NCBI GenBank assembly: GCA_009746045.1
Contig: RPFO01000229.1
Location: 120,001-184,000 of the forward strand
Direction of reading: 5' to 3'
DNA from: Mesostigma viride
Taxonomy: Eukaryota > Streptophyta > Mesostigmatophyceae > Mesostigmatales > Mesostigmataceae
Length of the DNA: 64,000 bases
Shown here: in pieces, positions 33,000 to 43,400 of the stretch
Layout of the letters: the number at the start of each line of letters is the position of its first letter
Position numbering within the stretch: position 1 is the first letter of the stretch
The notes under the pieces: generated by a model
The model's input: the letters and a program-made list of their open reading frames with translations, nothing else
The model's database searches: none
What the model was told of the DNA's origin: nothing
Made by a program: the position numbers and the translations under genes

Positions 33000-33367
33000 G
33001 TAGTCACGCTTATTGACCTTATAGGCCTCTATCCACTGGAAGCCCTTAAGCACTTCTAAGTGCTCCCCCGTGGTGACAAGTGCCCTAAGATCAACCATGA
33101 ACTGCGCCCACAACACATTTTCTGCCACGTCTACCCCGCTGCTGGCACGCTTTTGGTACAATTGTACCAACTGCTGGATAGGCTTGGCAGATTGATGGAT
33201 GGGTGTGGACGCACGTAGAGAGGCAAACCAATCACGGACATTGTCGCTAGCATATGCATGTGACAACTTAAACAACCACTCCCTAGCTTCGTCTTGGGTA
33301 TGGCCCTCTGGCAAACCCGGAAACACTAGCTTGTCCTCTTTCTTTTTTGGATCAAACCTGGGCCTAG

Positions 33368-34687
33368 TCAAGGCTGGATTGTGGAGGTTGTTGTCGTTCC
33401 TGCAGTTGGCGGTTGCTGCTGCTGCTGCTGTTGCTGTCGCTGCTGCTGCTGCTCCCCGCCCTCGTGCCGTGTTGGTGCAGACTCCTGCGTGCCGTGTCCT
33501 GCCCCGCCCTGGTTGCCCCCCCTCTCCCCGTCATCCGCCCCCTCGTCCCTCCTCCGCTTTGGCTGGGGTGCGCATGCCTCTGCCTGCGCCCTTCGCTTGG
33601 CCGGCTTCAGCGATGCCACTAGCCTGGCCACCGTGTCGGCCAACGTCGCCTGCTCGCCTGGAGACAGCGGGGTATCTGCTTCCAGCATGGCTTGCGCCAG
33701 CTGAAGCTGATCAATGAGGTCCTCCCTGTTGGACAGGTTAGACGGTCCGGCTTCACCAGGCTGCCTGTAAACACGCGTGCGTGCGGCAGTGCCATCACGG
33801 TTGGTGATGGTCTTCTTAGGCTGCGACAAATAATAAAACATTTGGCTTGCAGAAACATCCTCATCCGGCCCAAGGCCAAACTCGACTCTCACCGCTTCAC
33901 CAAGCGGTCCCCTCACCGCTGACTTACGTGCATGCTTGAGCATGCGTCGTCGCTGCTTTAGGATGCGCTGCTCCATCCTTCCCACATTGGCTTCCCACCT
34001 TGCCAGCGAGCGTCTGTAACGTTCCTGCGCCTCTTGCCTGCCAGGCGCCTCCAGCTCAGCCATATGCTGCAGCTTCATCGCCTGCGCCTTTTTCCACACC
34101 CTGAGTTCGCGGACCATCCGGTCCCGGCGCACCTGGGTGATCGACATTTTGAGCTTGATGCGCTCCGTCAGCGCGATTTGCCTCACCCGCTCCGCATGCT
34201 CGCGCTCCTTCTTGGCTTCTGCCGCGGCCCTCCGCGCCTGCCGACGCTGCTTGTCGGCGATGAACGTCGCCATGCGCTTCTGCGCCTCACGCTCCCGCGC
34301 CGTCATGGCTGGGGTCATGAGGATCTCGTCCTCAGCAGATGCCCCCGACGGACCTGTCAAAGAGAACTCCGACTCCTGATGCACACCTAGGTGTACCTTC
34401 GGCTCACGAGACCGACGCAAACTTTTAAAACATGCAAGGTCCCCCCGACGCATCACCTCAAACTGCTCCTCGCCAGAAGCCAGCTCACTGCTGTGAAACA
34501 ACGCCCGGCGCACGTTCTCAGCATCCGCCCTCTGCTGGGCGCGAGCACGTGCGTGCGTGTCCGCGCGCCGAAACTCCCTCTCCTCGCGCTCAGCCATCGC
34601 CCTGGCGAACTTAGCCTTCGTCTGCTGCCACCTGCCGCGAACGTGCGTCATCCTGCTCCTCGGCTGAGGAACCAGGCTGGAGCCCAT
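33368..34687 (-). CDS. Copia-like gag, basic coiled-coil-rich part
   Basis: About 440 residues, very rich in Arg, Glu and Ala (for example KRMATFIADKQRRQARRAAA and ELRVWKKAQAMKLQHMAELE), predicting long helices. It ends in a Gln-rich stretch. It overlaps the upstream frame (34611-35054) by 77 bases in another register and the gag core by a few bases. It is probably the middle of one gag polyprotein broken by indels, or joined by frameshifting. Confidence 0.6.
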   Translation of the reverse strand: MGSSLVPQPRSRMTHVRGRWQQTKAKFARAMAEREEREFRRADTHARARAQQRADAENVRRALFHSSELASGEEQFEVMRRGDLACFKSLRRSREPKVHLGVHQESEFSLTGPSGASAEDEILMTPAMTAREREAQKRMATFIADKQRRQARRAAAEAKKEREHAERVRQIALTERIKLKMSITQVRRDRMVRELRVWKKAQAMKLQHMAELEAPGRQEAQERYRRSLARWEANVGRMEQRILKQRRRMLKHARKSAVRGPLGEAVRVEFGLGPDEDVSASQMFYYLSQPKKTITNRDGTAARTRVYRQPGEAGPSNLSNREDLIDQLQLAQAMLEADTPLSPGEQATLADTVARLVASLKPAKRRAQAEACAPQPKRRRDEGADDGERGGNQGGAGHGTQESAPTRHEGGEQQQQRQQQQQQQQPPTAGTTTTSTIQP

Positions 34688-35054
34688 ACAGCTCCATGGA
34701 CTCCTCCTCGGCAGGAGGTGCCGAAGGTCCAGCCCCCGCCGCTGCAGCTGTTGGTGCGTAGGGAGGACCCCTCGGCCTGTTCACAACAGGCGTGGATCCC
34801 CTCCCCTGCGGATACAGGGGAACTCGCAGCACCGCGCTGCTGTACGAGCCCTCAGACAAGTGGCCCGACGAGGACGTTCCCGACGTCGACGGGTCAGCCT
34901 CCATGGACTGATCGAAGCTTCTCGCCGCCCGCTCAATCTCTGCCTGGGCGGCAATCTCCGAATCTGACGTCCCCGACGATGAGGATGTCGGAGAGCTAGA
35001 ACGGCTCCTTGGGTGCATCAGAGCCTTACCCTTGTTGTTGTTGGGGTTAGACAT
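34611..35054 (-). CDS. Copia-like gag N-terminal part
   Basis: The first ATG after the 5' LTR, at 35054, opens MSNPNNNKGKALMHPRSRSS, followed by a Ser/Pro/Gly-rich acidic stretch. No domain is recognised. It runs into the next gag frame near 34650 with a +1 change. Confidence 0.6.
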   Translation of the reverse strand: MSNPNNNKGKALMHPRSRSSSPTSSSSGTSDSEIAAQAEIERAARSFDQSMEADPSTSGTSSSGHLSEGSYSSAVLRVPLYPQGRGSTPVVNRPRGPPYAPTAAAAGAGPSAPPAEEESMELYGLQPGSSAEEQDDARSRQVAADEG

Positions 35055-35159
35055 TTTTCCGAAAAAAAAACTGGAGGTAGAAGAATGGAATGGGTTGTTT
35101 TGTTCACGAAATGAACGCTCGTCGTCCTGTGTGTGTATGTTTTTGGAGTTTTTAATGCA

Positions 35160-35538
35160 AGTTATGCAACACGAAGCTTGGAATGCTCGGGCACTGCCAA
35201 ATGGCGAGAGTGTGCGTGAACGACGAGACACCTTGGCATTAGGATAATGTGGCACATATACTGCTTGGCAGCCGTCAACTATGGCTGGCCAGACTTTGCG
35301 TAAGTTAAACTAACTTACTGATCCTGGACGGACTAACCTATCAGTTACAACCTGATCTAGTCAGTCCTAACATGACAACTACAGTCCCGGTACTGAGGTA
35401 CCGGCTCATCACATACTGAGTACAGCCACGTGTCCATGCCACGACTACTCTAGTCCAGCACCGTCCCAGTACCCAATTGGGCGCCGGCGGTGCTGGCACG
35501 TGTCCACTTAGGCTACAGGCGGGAGACTTAGACTAACT
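35160..35538 (-). repeat. 5' LTR of the Copia-like element
   Basis: 379 bp. It reads AGTTATGCAACACGAAGC at its plus-strand left edge and ...GACTTAGACTAACT at the right edge. Confidence 0.92.
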
Positions 35539-35610
35539 ATCATGTTTAGCACGTCCACCAATTTTGGATATGAGCCATGTCATTAAGCCATAAACACATC
35601 ACCTTGAAAT
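35539..35610 (+). repeat. Remainder of the interrupted satellite unit
   Basis: It continues the unit broken at 24779: ATCATGTTTAGCACGTCCAC, TTTGGATATGA, GCCATGTCATTAAGCC. Confidence 0.75.
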
Positions 35611-36990
35611 GACCGCTTTTTTTACATACAACATCAACAACAAGGTGCAATACACCACTGACAGGCTGTCACATGTCACCTGGCATCCATGTACGCTCAC
35701 GTCACGACATCGGCATATCCCAGTTCTACATCTTTTGCGTTTCCCACCCATGCAGTCACCCACCCATGCAGCCAGCAGCCATGCACCTGAACACCTACCC
35801 ACCCACAAGACTAATACACTCACGCGCCTGGGCACCCAGCCACCCACCCGTCCACCCACCCACTGACCCACCTACCCAGCCAGCCATGCCCTTACTAACC
35901 CACCCTTTCTAACCACTGGTGCACCCGGGCACCCAGCCGCCTACCAATCCACTGGGACATCCACCCACCGAGCCCGCCACCCACCCACCCTAGTAGTAGA
36001 TAATAAGGAGGCATTCACCCATCCAATGTAGCCAGCCACCCAATCACCTAATCACCCAACCACCAAAGCACCCAACCACCTAACCACCCAGCCAACTGGC
36101 CCTATGTGCGCCTACCCGGCCTCCCACCCTTGACCCACCCACGCACCTTAACCCACTCAACCACTCCCTCCCCCCACACTCTTACCCACTGAACCACGCA
36201 CGCACGCATGCACTTTCTCAGCCAGCCACCCACCGGCCACCTATCTCACCCCCAACCTGCAGAGCCCTTCACTTGCGATACGTGAGTCGATCCCAACCAC
36301 ACATCCATCCACGCAATCATATCTGTGCGTCCAACCACCCATCTAACCACCTGTTCGCCCACCCACGCACTTCTCGTCACCTACACATCCACCGCTACCA
36401 ATTCCACTGATGCCTCACCCACCAACCCACCCGCATCGCTAACCATCCAATTAACCACTACCTAACCCACCACCCTCAAACCCATGCAAGTGTTTCATCC
36501 ACCCACTTAGAAGACCAACAAGTCCCCAAAGCATGTAAATCACCCAGCCACCTGGCCATTAACCTATAACCAACCACCCTTCCATTCATCCACCCACCAT
36601 AACCAGCCACCCAAATACTCACCCAGCCACCGTCTCCAACTGCCTGAGCTCCTAGCTCTGCCAGCCACTGACCCAGGCATTCACCTTTCAGCCAACCACC
36701 TGCCCAAGCCACCCACCTCTAGCCAGGCTTGCATTGAAGCATCTCGCCTGAGCCACCCACCCAATACTCCCCGGGCAACCAACTAAACAACTAATCAATC
36801 ACCCAGCCACACAACCACCTAACCTGCACCCAACACCCAACCACCCAAATACCTAACCACCTAACCACCCAACACCCAAACCAGCCTGGCATGTGCATGC
36901 CCGTTCGCCCTCGCACGTCTGCACCCTTGCAACCCCAATACACGCTCCACTCACCTTGCCAGCCAGTGCACGCCCAGCCAGCCACCTAGC
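35611..36990. repeat. Degenerate CCACCCA-type simple-sequence region
   Basis: Long stretch of imperfect CCCA/ACCC tetranucleotides with point changes and small insertions; an old relative of the pure arrays at 43712 and 53650. No gene is supported. Confidence 0.7.
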
Positions 36991-38322
36991 TGCCCAACTT
37001 ACGCATGAAGGCAATCTTAGCCATGAATAACCTCACCTAGCGTCACTTGCAAAGTTGCATTGCCTGGGTACTTTGCATGTGGCAGTTTCCAACTTCTTGT
37101 GAACAACTGAAAAGGCTCTATCTTCGCGGTAATGAATTAGCAACAACGTTGGAATCGTTCTCCTTTCCCTCTTTAAGACAGGCTTTCAACAAGAAAGACA
37201 AGGGTAAATATCTGGATGCGGTGGCGATGATCAAAGCACAGTGCCCTTGAGAAAGTCTTATAAATCAGCTCTCTACCTTTTGAGAAGCTGTCTTGTGTTA
37301 GCAGCGATCCTGGGCCCTCTAGCTCGGCTAACCTCGCTTGATCTGTACTTCTTTATTGCCGCCGGTAGATGCGAAGCTTGAGCCCATCGTGTCGTGGGCG
37401 AGGTTATCTGCCCGACCCATCACACCTCCAAAACGCATTGCCGACTAATGAAAAAAGATGCCCCTCTTTTCCTTTTGTGCCTGGCGCTAAAAAAAAAATG
37501 AGCTCGCTTGGAAGACATTGTTGCAAAACGCTTCGTACAGGCATCATAAGCAGTTTTTTCGCAGCCTTTCCCACACATACCGCACATCCGGAAGACCATT
37601 AACGACTTTTGTGCGGAATCTTGGGCACGCCGTGTGTCCTGCCGGCTCACTGCCGCAGGCTGGGCATTATAGGAAGGTCGGGCACAGTCTAGAAATAGTT
37701 ATTTATCTGCCGACAAATATATGCATGGCATGAAGCAAAAACCAGACGGATTTTGCACCCCTTTTCACTAGTTCAGGGCGATCTTCATTTCTACTACTCA
37801 ACATGTCGCGAAAGTATGTGGTAGATATCCTCGAAACTACACACAAAAGCTATGGTTAAGAGGGTGCGACAAGTTATGCATCCTACATACTGAGTTCCCC
37901 TCGTGACGAAATATTGCATTCGCAGGTCAGAAATCTGCACTTGGCCGCGCGAACCCTGAAATTCATTTTACTAATAACCACCGCCAATCAGCCGACTAGA
38001 TTGCATGACAAAAAAATGGGATAAACTAACGAAGATGTGAAATAAAACAGTTATCCAAGCGCCCCTCCAATTTATGCGAGGCAATTTTTAGACTGCCGCA
38101 TTGAACCCGACAGCCACTGTTGGTGGCTGCCGCTGTCCCTAAATAATGTGCTAACTCACAACTCGACCGGAGGCCGGAGGGAATACGTCATACACTGTAA
38201 AGTGCAAACAAGTAACGTGCGTCGTAATTACAGGCGCGGGACTACAGGCGGAGCCAATTTTCGGAAGAACCGTTAGGTTCGCCAGAATTGGCGAAGCATA
38301 TAATAAGGCCGTTGTTGTTGTT
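36991..38322. other. Region without a recognised gene
   Basis: More AT-rich than its surroundings. The frame at 37047-37250 ends EQLKRLYLRGNELATTLESF...MIKAQCP and could be a C-terminal exon, but no upstream partner is found. Elsewhere nothing is recognised. Confidence 0.35.
37047..37250 (+). CDS. Possible C-terminal exon, weak
   Basis: Its 3' half has balanced composition (LKRLYLRGNELATT, FNKKDKGKYLDAVAMIKAQC) unlike the repeats around it. The start is not reliable and no family is assigned. Confidence 0.2.
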   Translation: MQSCIAWVLCMWQFPTSCEQLKRLYLRGNELATTLESFSFPSLRQAFNKKDKGKYLDAVAMIKAQCP

Positions 38323-38330
38323 GTTGTGTC

Positions 38331-39136
38331 AGGAGGGGTGACATTGAGCCATGCAAGCGAAATAGGGGCCGGATCCTGCAGCCGCCGGTCCAGAATGTCT
38401 GGCCCCTATTTCCATACTAGGGGCCCGTGCAGCTACCGGCACCAATTCTAGCTAGCCCCCATCTTTTCGGCCCCTATAGGGGAGATTCCAGGGGCCGAAT
38501 TTTTATGCAGCCGCCAGCCCTAGATTTCGGGCCCCCATATTGTACTGTACAGCAGGCGCGGCATGCCGCATCATGCCACGTGGCGTCCCATCTTGCCATG
38601 CCCCGGATGCCAGCTATGTACGGGCCTACGGATGCCTACACAAAAAACTGTGTCGGCATCCGTCCTCACGCCGCGCCGCGCTATACTGTCATGCAGTCTG
38701 CAGATGTCTTGCCCAGTTCACTTCAGTTCAGTTCAGTTTAGTTGGAATCCCACGCCGGTCATATCCAACAGTCCAACAGAGATAGTTTTGCGACGTAAGT
38801 AGCTCGGATGGTAACCTTACTAGGGTACTGTGATATGTCTTGCCCAGTAATTGCCTGTCGCCGGAGAGGCATGCCGGCATCAAGCCACGTGGCGCCTCAT
38901 CTTGCCACGTGGTGTCGCATCTTGCCACGTGGTGCCGCATCTTGCCACGTGGTGCCGCAGCTCGGCCACGAAGCGCTGCGCTATTGGGGGCCAGTAATAC
39001 GGGGCCACCGCCGCCGACCCTCGTTTTACTCGCCAGCCCCTATTTCAATTCAGGGGCCGGCGCTTACCGCAGCAGTCAGGCCCTGGGACGGGCCCCTAGT
39101 ATCCAGGAAATTTTGCCTGGAGATGTCACCCCTCCT
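38331..39136. mobile_element. 806-bp non-autonomous TIR element with 8-bp duplication
   Basis: The termini AGGAGGGGTGACAT and ATGTCACCCCTCCT are perfect inverses, flanked by GTTGTGTC at 38323-38330 and 39137-39144. A 6-bp TTGTGT duplication with a CAGGAGG start is an equivalent reading. The interior is rich in GGGGCC palindromes and encodes no transposase. An 8-bp duplication points to hAT-like or related superfamilies. Confidence 0.85.
38880..38965. repeat. 20-bp minisatellite with CACGTG core
   Basis: Four copies of CTTGCCACGTGGTGCCGCAT or variants, inside the 806-bp element. The CCACGTGG core is a palindromic E/G-box. Confidence 0.75.
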
Positions 39137-39144
39137 GTTGTGTC

Positions 39145-40441
39145 CCACGCGGCCACGCCGCACATGGGCAGCAGAGAATCTATAGTGGCCGTACACGTGA
39201 GAAAATGTTTCGAGATGCGGTTTTTCGGGTGTACCTGTCAGTCGGGCCGTTCGATTCGACATCTGACGGTCTGGAATTTACAAGTCTCTTTTCCGGTGAA
39301 ATGGGTGTTTTTTTATTTCCATATACCAGTTAAGTTAACCCAGGTGTGCCACAAATAGCCAAAAGTTACCTAGTTGTGCCTCAATTGGGGTGCCCGCATT
39401 AATAAGGTGCGCCCTGCGACCATGAATGGTCTGGAATTTACAAGACGTCTGTTCAATCGATCGGGAGAGGGGAGCATTCTCGCAAACAGCCAGCTAGGAC
39501 CTACACAGGACGGTGTAGGACCGTCCGCAACAGCCTGTATAAAGTCTTCAAAGGCCTTGGCTACCGGAGGCTACTTGGTCAACGGCGTTCATGCGCGGAC
39601 GCGCCAACACGCACACGGCGCGGGTCCCAAATCTCTGCTGCCCATGTGCGGCGTGGGCAAAAACAACAACAACAACAACAACGGCGCGGGCGCCACGGCT
39701 GACATCATGAGCGCTCAGCGTCATGTTGCCACGTTGTGCCATTATTCTGGACTATCGGGGTGGCATCACCGGGGCCAGGATTCCTGATTCGTGGATGCAT
39801 CCACACTTTCTGCCAGGATATATGCCACTCCTTCACTTCCTCTAGTCCTGCCACGCCTAACCGGAAAAAAATTTCAGCCTCAAACCCTGCTCAAACTCTT
39901 GACCACATGCCCTAAAACCGTTCTGACTCTCTCAGTTAGTATTCTCGACATCGTACTATTGACGGAAGATTGATGTTGACGTTACGTCTGGTCTGCGGTT
40001 TGAAAAATGTCCGTTCTCCTGTCCGGCCAAATTCTAAGATACCACCTGGATGCCAGGCAAAATTTTGCAAAACCTTGCAACATTTCATCGTCACTTTGAA
40101 AGCGATCTTATCACTTAACGGCTGACGCCAAAAAGTTCTTCATCCAGCCGTCAAACCCTTGGAAACTTGTTCAATCCGACGATTCTTGGGCGCCGCGATC
40201 GCCGGGTCATTGGACAGACTGGGGCGGCGGGATGTGGAGGTCCTAGCACGACACAAGCATGGCATAGCATGGCATCGGGATTAAACGTTTTACGCGTTGC
40301 TCGTACCCGTGGGCCGTCGGCAACAGCTAGGCAAGCTCGCAGCGCACTGGGGAATTCCAAGCGAATTGCGGTGACAAGTTGAATTTGCATTCGCAGTTCT
40401 GATAAGAAGACGGCACCCCTTAGCGCATTGCAAGTGGAGTC
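39145..40441. other. Upstream region of the ZIP gene
   Basis: No gene recognised. The 3' part should hold the ZIP promoter and 5' UTR. A CAA repeat lies at 39660-39680. Confidence 0.4.
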
Positions 40442-43400
40442 ATGGAGGCGATCGGGAGGAAGAAGCTAGGATCGCCCCAACCTGCGGGCAGATTCAGCGG
40501 GGTTGCTTCCTGCACCCGGCTGATGCTGTTCTTTCTGCTCGCGGTCAACCTATTGGGGGGCGCCTGGGAGGCGAGCGGTCACAATGGGCCGATGTTTGCT
40601 CATTTCGACCTGGACGGTGATGGCCTGCTCAATATGATGGAGGCCGAGCTGTTCATGGCGAGCGTGGTCGCTGATCCCGCGAGCCTGGCCGCCTGCCCCA
40701 ATGCCTCGTCCATCGTGCTTGCCCGCGACGGAGATGGGGACCTACGCCTGAACGCGAGGGAGGTCGAAGGGATGTCCTGGGACGTCCTGCAGTGCATCCA
40801 TGACGCCGGCGCCATTTGCTCCGCCACTGCGACGGTGAGCACGAGCGCGGGTTCCTACGCGTGCGCCGCCGAGCACGAGGAGGAGCACGAGGAGGAGGAG
40901 CACGCGGACGAGCACGAGGAGGAGGAGCACGCGGACGAGCACGGTCACGCTGAGGAGGAGACAGAGACCATGCTCACGTTCCCCGGCCCCGCGGCCACCA
41001 CGTGGCACTGCGAGCTCGCGGAGGACGAGCACGAGGAGGCCGCTCCTCTCAACAGTTCCCCCGCCGAGCGCTGGGGGCTGGGCATCCTGGCCGCCGTGGT
41101 CGTGTCCGTCATCTCCCTGGTGGGAATCTTTCTTGTCAGCTTCGACATGCTCTCGGTCCCTCACCTCACCGATTACATGGGCGCCCTCGCCGTGGGCGCG
41201 ATCATCGCATCCGTCTTCCTGCACATGCTCCCCGAGGCCGCCGTGGGGGACAAGGACGGCCGCTTCGCGTGGCGCACGGGCACCAGCATCATGGGAGGGC
41301 TCATGACGGCCTACCTGCTCGAATCGGTCGTGCGGACCACGCGCGTGGTCATGGGTTTCCAAGCGCACGAGCATCCTGGCCACGAATGCCACGATTCTGC
41401 GGGAGCCAGCATTTGCAACCGTGACGTCACCGTCCCCGCGTTGGTGTATGCCCCTTCTGCGGAGCCCATCCCTGGGGTAGGCGTCCCCGTGACCCACCCA
41501 AGTCTCGTGAAAGAGATTGATGACGGCCCTTGCTGTGACCATGCCCCCGAGCGGCTGGTCATGCCGCCCACGATGGCCGTTGCCGCCGCCGCCGCCGTCA
41601 CCGCCGCCCCGGTGGATCTAAATGTAGTCGCGGGGGATGGCGCGGCGGTGGAGCTCAAGAGCGCTTGTCTCGCAGGCGACAGCAGTAAATTTTCCAGGGA
41701 CGGGGCCCTCCAGGTGGCGGCGGTCGCTAGCCCTGCCACCGTGGTGGCCGTGCAGCAGCCCGCAGCGGCCCTCGGTCACGGCCATGCGCATGGGGGGCTG
41801 CGCCGGGCGGGGCGTCCCAGCCTCAAGCGTCGCGTGAGCCAAAAGTTCCTGTCAACGGAGTCCGTGGTGTTTGTCATCCTGCTGGGTGACTTTGTGCACA
41901 ACGTGGTGGACGGGCTCGTTATCGGCGCGTCCTTCTCGGTGCGTGATACTGTAAATAGTAGCATGGATGACTAATAGATAGTAACACTGATTGTAGCACT
42001 GGTAATGTTTAGAGGAAGCATGATAAATGGTGCATCAGGCTCTAAATAGGGATAGTAACACTAATGACAATACAGATAACGTTTAGAGGAAGCATCATTC
42101 TTGGCGTGTGGTACGATAAATAAGCAAAGGTAGTGTGATCATCATAACAGTGTAACCATGTTTCGAGGAAGCGTCGTTCCCGGTGCGTGGTGATATTAGG
42201 AGCAGTAACAGCTCTAGTAAAAACGTTAATAACGTGTACAGGAAATGTTTGTCCTCTATGCACGCTTGTATCGTGCCAGCGCTTTGTCAAGGAGGGTAGT
42301 TGGGTTTTGTGGCACGGCATTCTCGGTGCGTGTCCATGGGTTGAGAGGAAGCCGTGGAGGTAGAACGGATGTGGGCTATGGGGGGGGGGGGGTTGAGTGT
42401 TCTGGTTGTTGATAGACTTGTAGTAGTCTGGGTTCAAGAGAAGTAGTCTTGGTTTCAAAGAGATTATTGTTTGGATGGTTTGTGCTTTTTGTTCTTTCCT
42501 TCCTCTTCTCGTTGTGTCCAGCGTGTCTGGTTTGCGCGTCCTTTACTCAGCTCTTGGCGGCAACAAACAAGGCTCGTTTTTGCAAACATCCTTCTACACA
42601 CTGGCTGCCAACAAAGGTGCTGACATCAACCTTCTGCGTGTTTTTGTTCCTTGGCATGCTTCTTGCTGTCTGCTTCCTCTATCTATCTTTCTATCAACTT
42701 TCTATATATGTTTCTATCAAGTTTTTTTTTAATCTATCTTTCTATCAACTTTCTAACTCTCTCTCTGTCAACTTTCTGTCTATCTTTGCTGCCATGTGAT
42801 TCTATGTTTTGGGGGGAGTGGCTGTGGTATTTGGGGGCTGTGTCCTGTTTGCGGGGTCGCGCACTATGTTTGGAACGGTGTGCTCGTTTGGGTGTGGTTC
42901 ACGTTCTATTTTTGGTTCCGGCTTGCAGCTCTGCGATACCTCGGCGGGCTGGTCCATCACGTTCGCCACAGTTCTCCACGAGGTGCCGCAGGAGCTGTCC
43001 GACTTCATCGTGCTGCGCCGTGCGGGGCTCTCGGTCTTCTCGGCGCTGGCACTGAACCTGGCGTCCGCAAGCAGCTGCATCATTGGCGCCATCGCTGGGC
43101 TTGGGACCGCCAAGATCTCTGAGTCGACGCAGTCTGTGCTGATCGCCTACTGCGCGGTAGGTGGTGATTATCATTTTAATGATAGTACTTATAATAGTAA
43201 GCATTATAGTTGACGTCCGTGCTGATCGCCTACTGCGCTGGAGGTTGAGAATTCAATAAGGATAATGGAATGGTAGGCTTGGTAGTCAGTCTGTTCTGAT
43301 CGCCTACTGCAGTGATCGAAATAATAATAACATTAATATGGATGAATTGAATATTAGGAAGTATTTTAGGTGGAGCAGTCCGTCATCATTGCTTACTGCA

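Larger units (their letters stand above)
29732..33000. mobile_element. 3.27-kb TIR DNA transposon with TA target duplication
   Basis: The termini CACTAGGAACTCGGGGGTG are perfect inverted repeats at both ends and are flanked by TA (29730-29731, 33001-33002). TA duplication suggests Tc1/mariner; the CACTA start also recalls EnSpm, but a 3-bp duplication does not fit. Both ends carry dense arrays of GTGRTAAAAA motifs. No transposase is recognised; the interior is scrap from other repeats (30318-30620, 30705-31010, 31610-31818). Confidence 0.88.
29261..33371 (-). pseudogene. Gag core domain, split by a DNA transposon
   Basis: The gag-like parts are 33003-33371 (RFDPKKKEDKLVFPGLPEGH ... FKLSHAYASDNVRDWFASL ... 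WIEAYKVNKRD) and 29261-29729 (YVSDNKKYVMYIEGDEELKK ... a basic Gly/Lys end). Removing 29732-33000 and one TA restores a continuous frame, KVNKRDYVSDNKKYVMY. The transposon thus landed in a working gag frame. Confidence 0.8.
24780..35538 (-). mobile_element. Copia-like LTR retrotransposon, 10.8 kb
   Basis: Two 379-bp LTRs differ at only two positions (near 24884-24888). The flanks carry the 5-bp duplication ATCAT (24775-24779, 35539-35543). On the minus strand the order is gag, zinc knuckles, integrase, protease-like, reverse transcriptase, RNase H. RT-RH at the 3' end and the 5-bp duplication are Copia features. A purine run AAAGTGGG precedes the 3' LTR. LTR ends are AGTTA...TAACT rather than TG...CA, and no standard initiator-tRNA primer site is seen. 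Excluding the nested 29732-33000 transposon it is about 7.5 kb. Confidence 0.9.

Noticed and set aside
29732-33000. EnSpm/CACTA assignment
   Set aside because: Ends start CACTA, but the flanking 3-bp sequences differ (ATA, TAG); only the TA duplication is supported.
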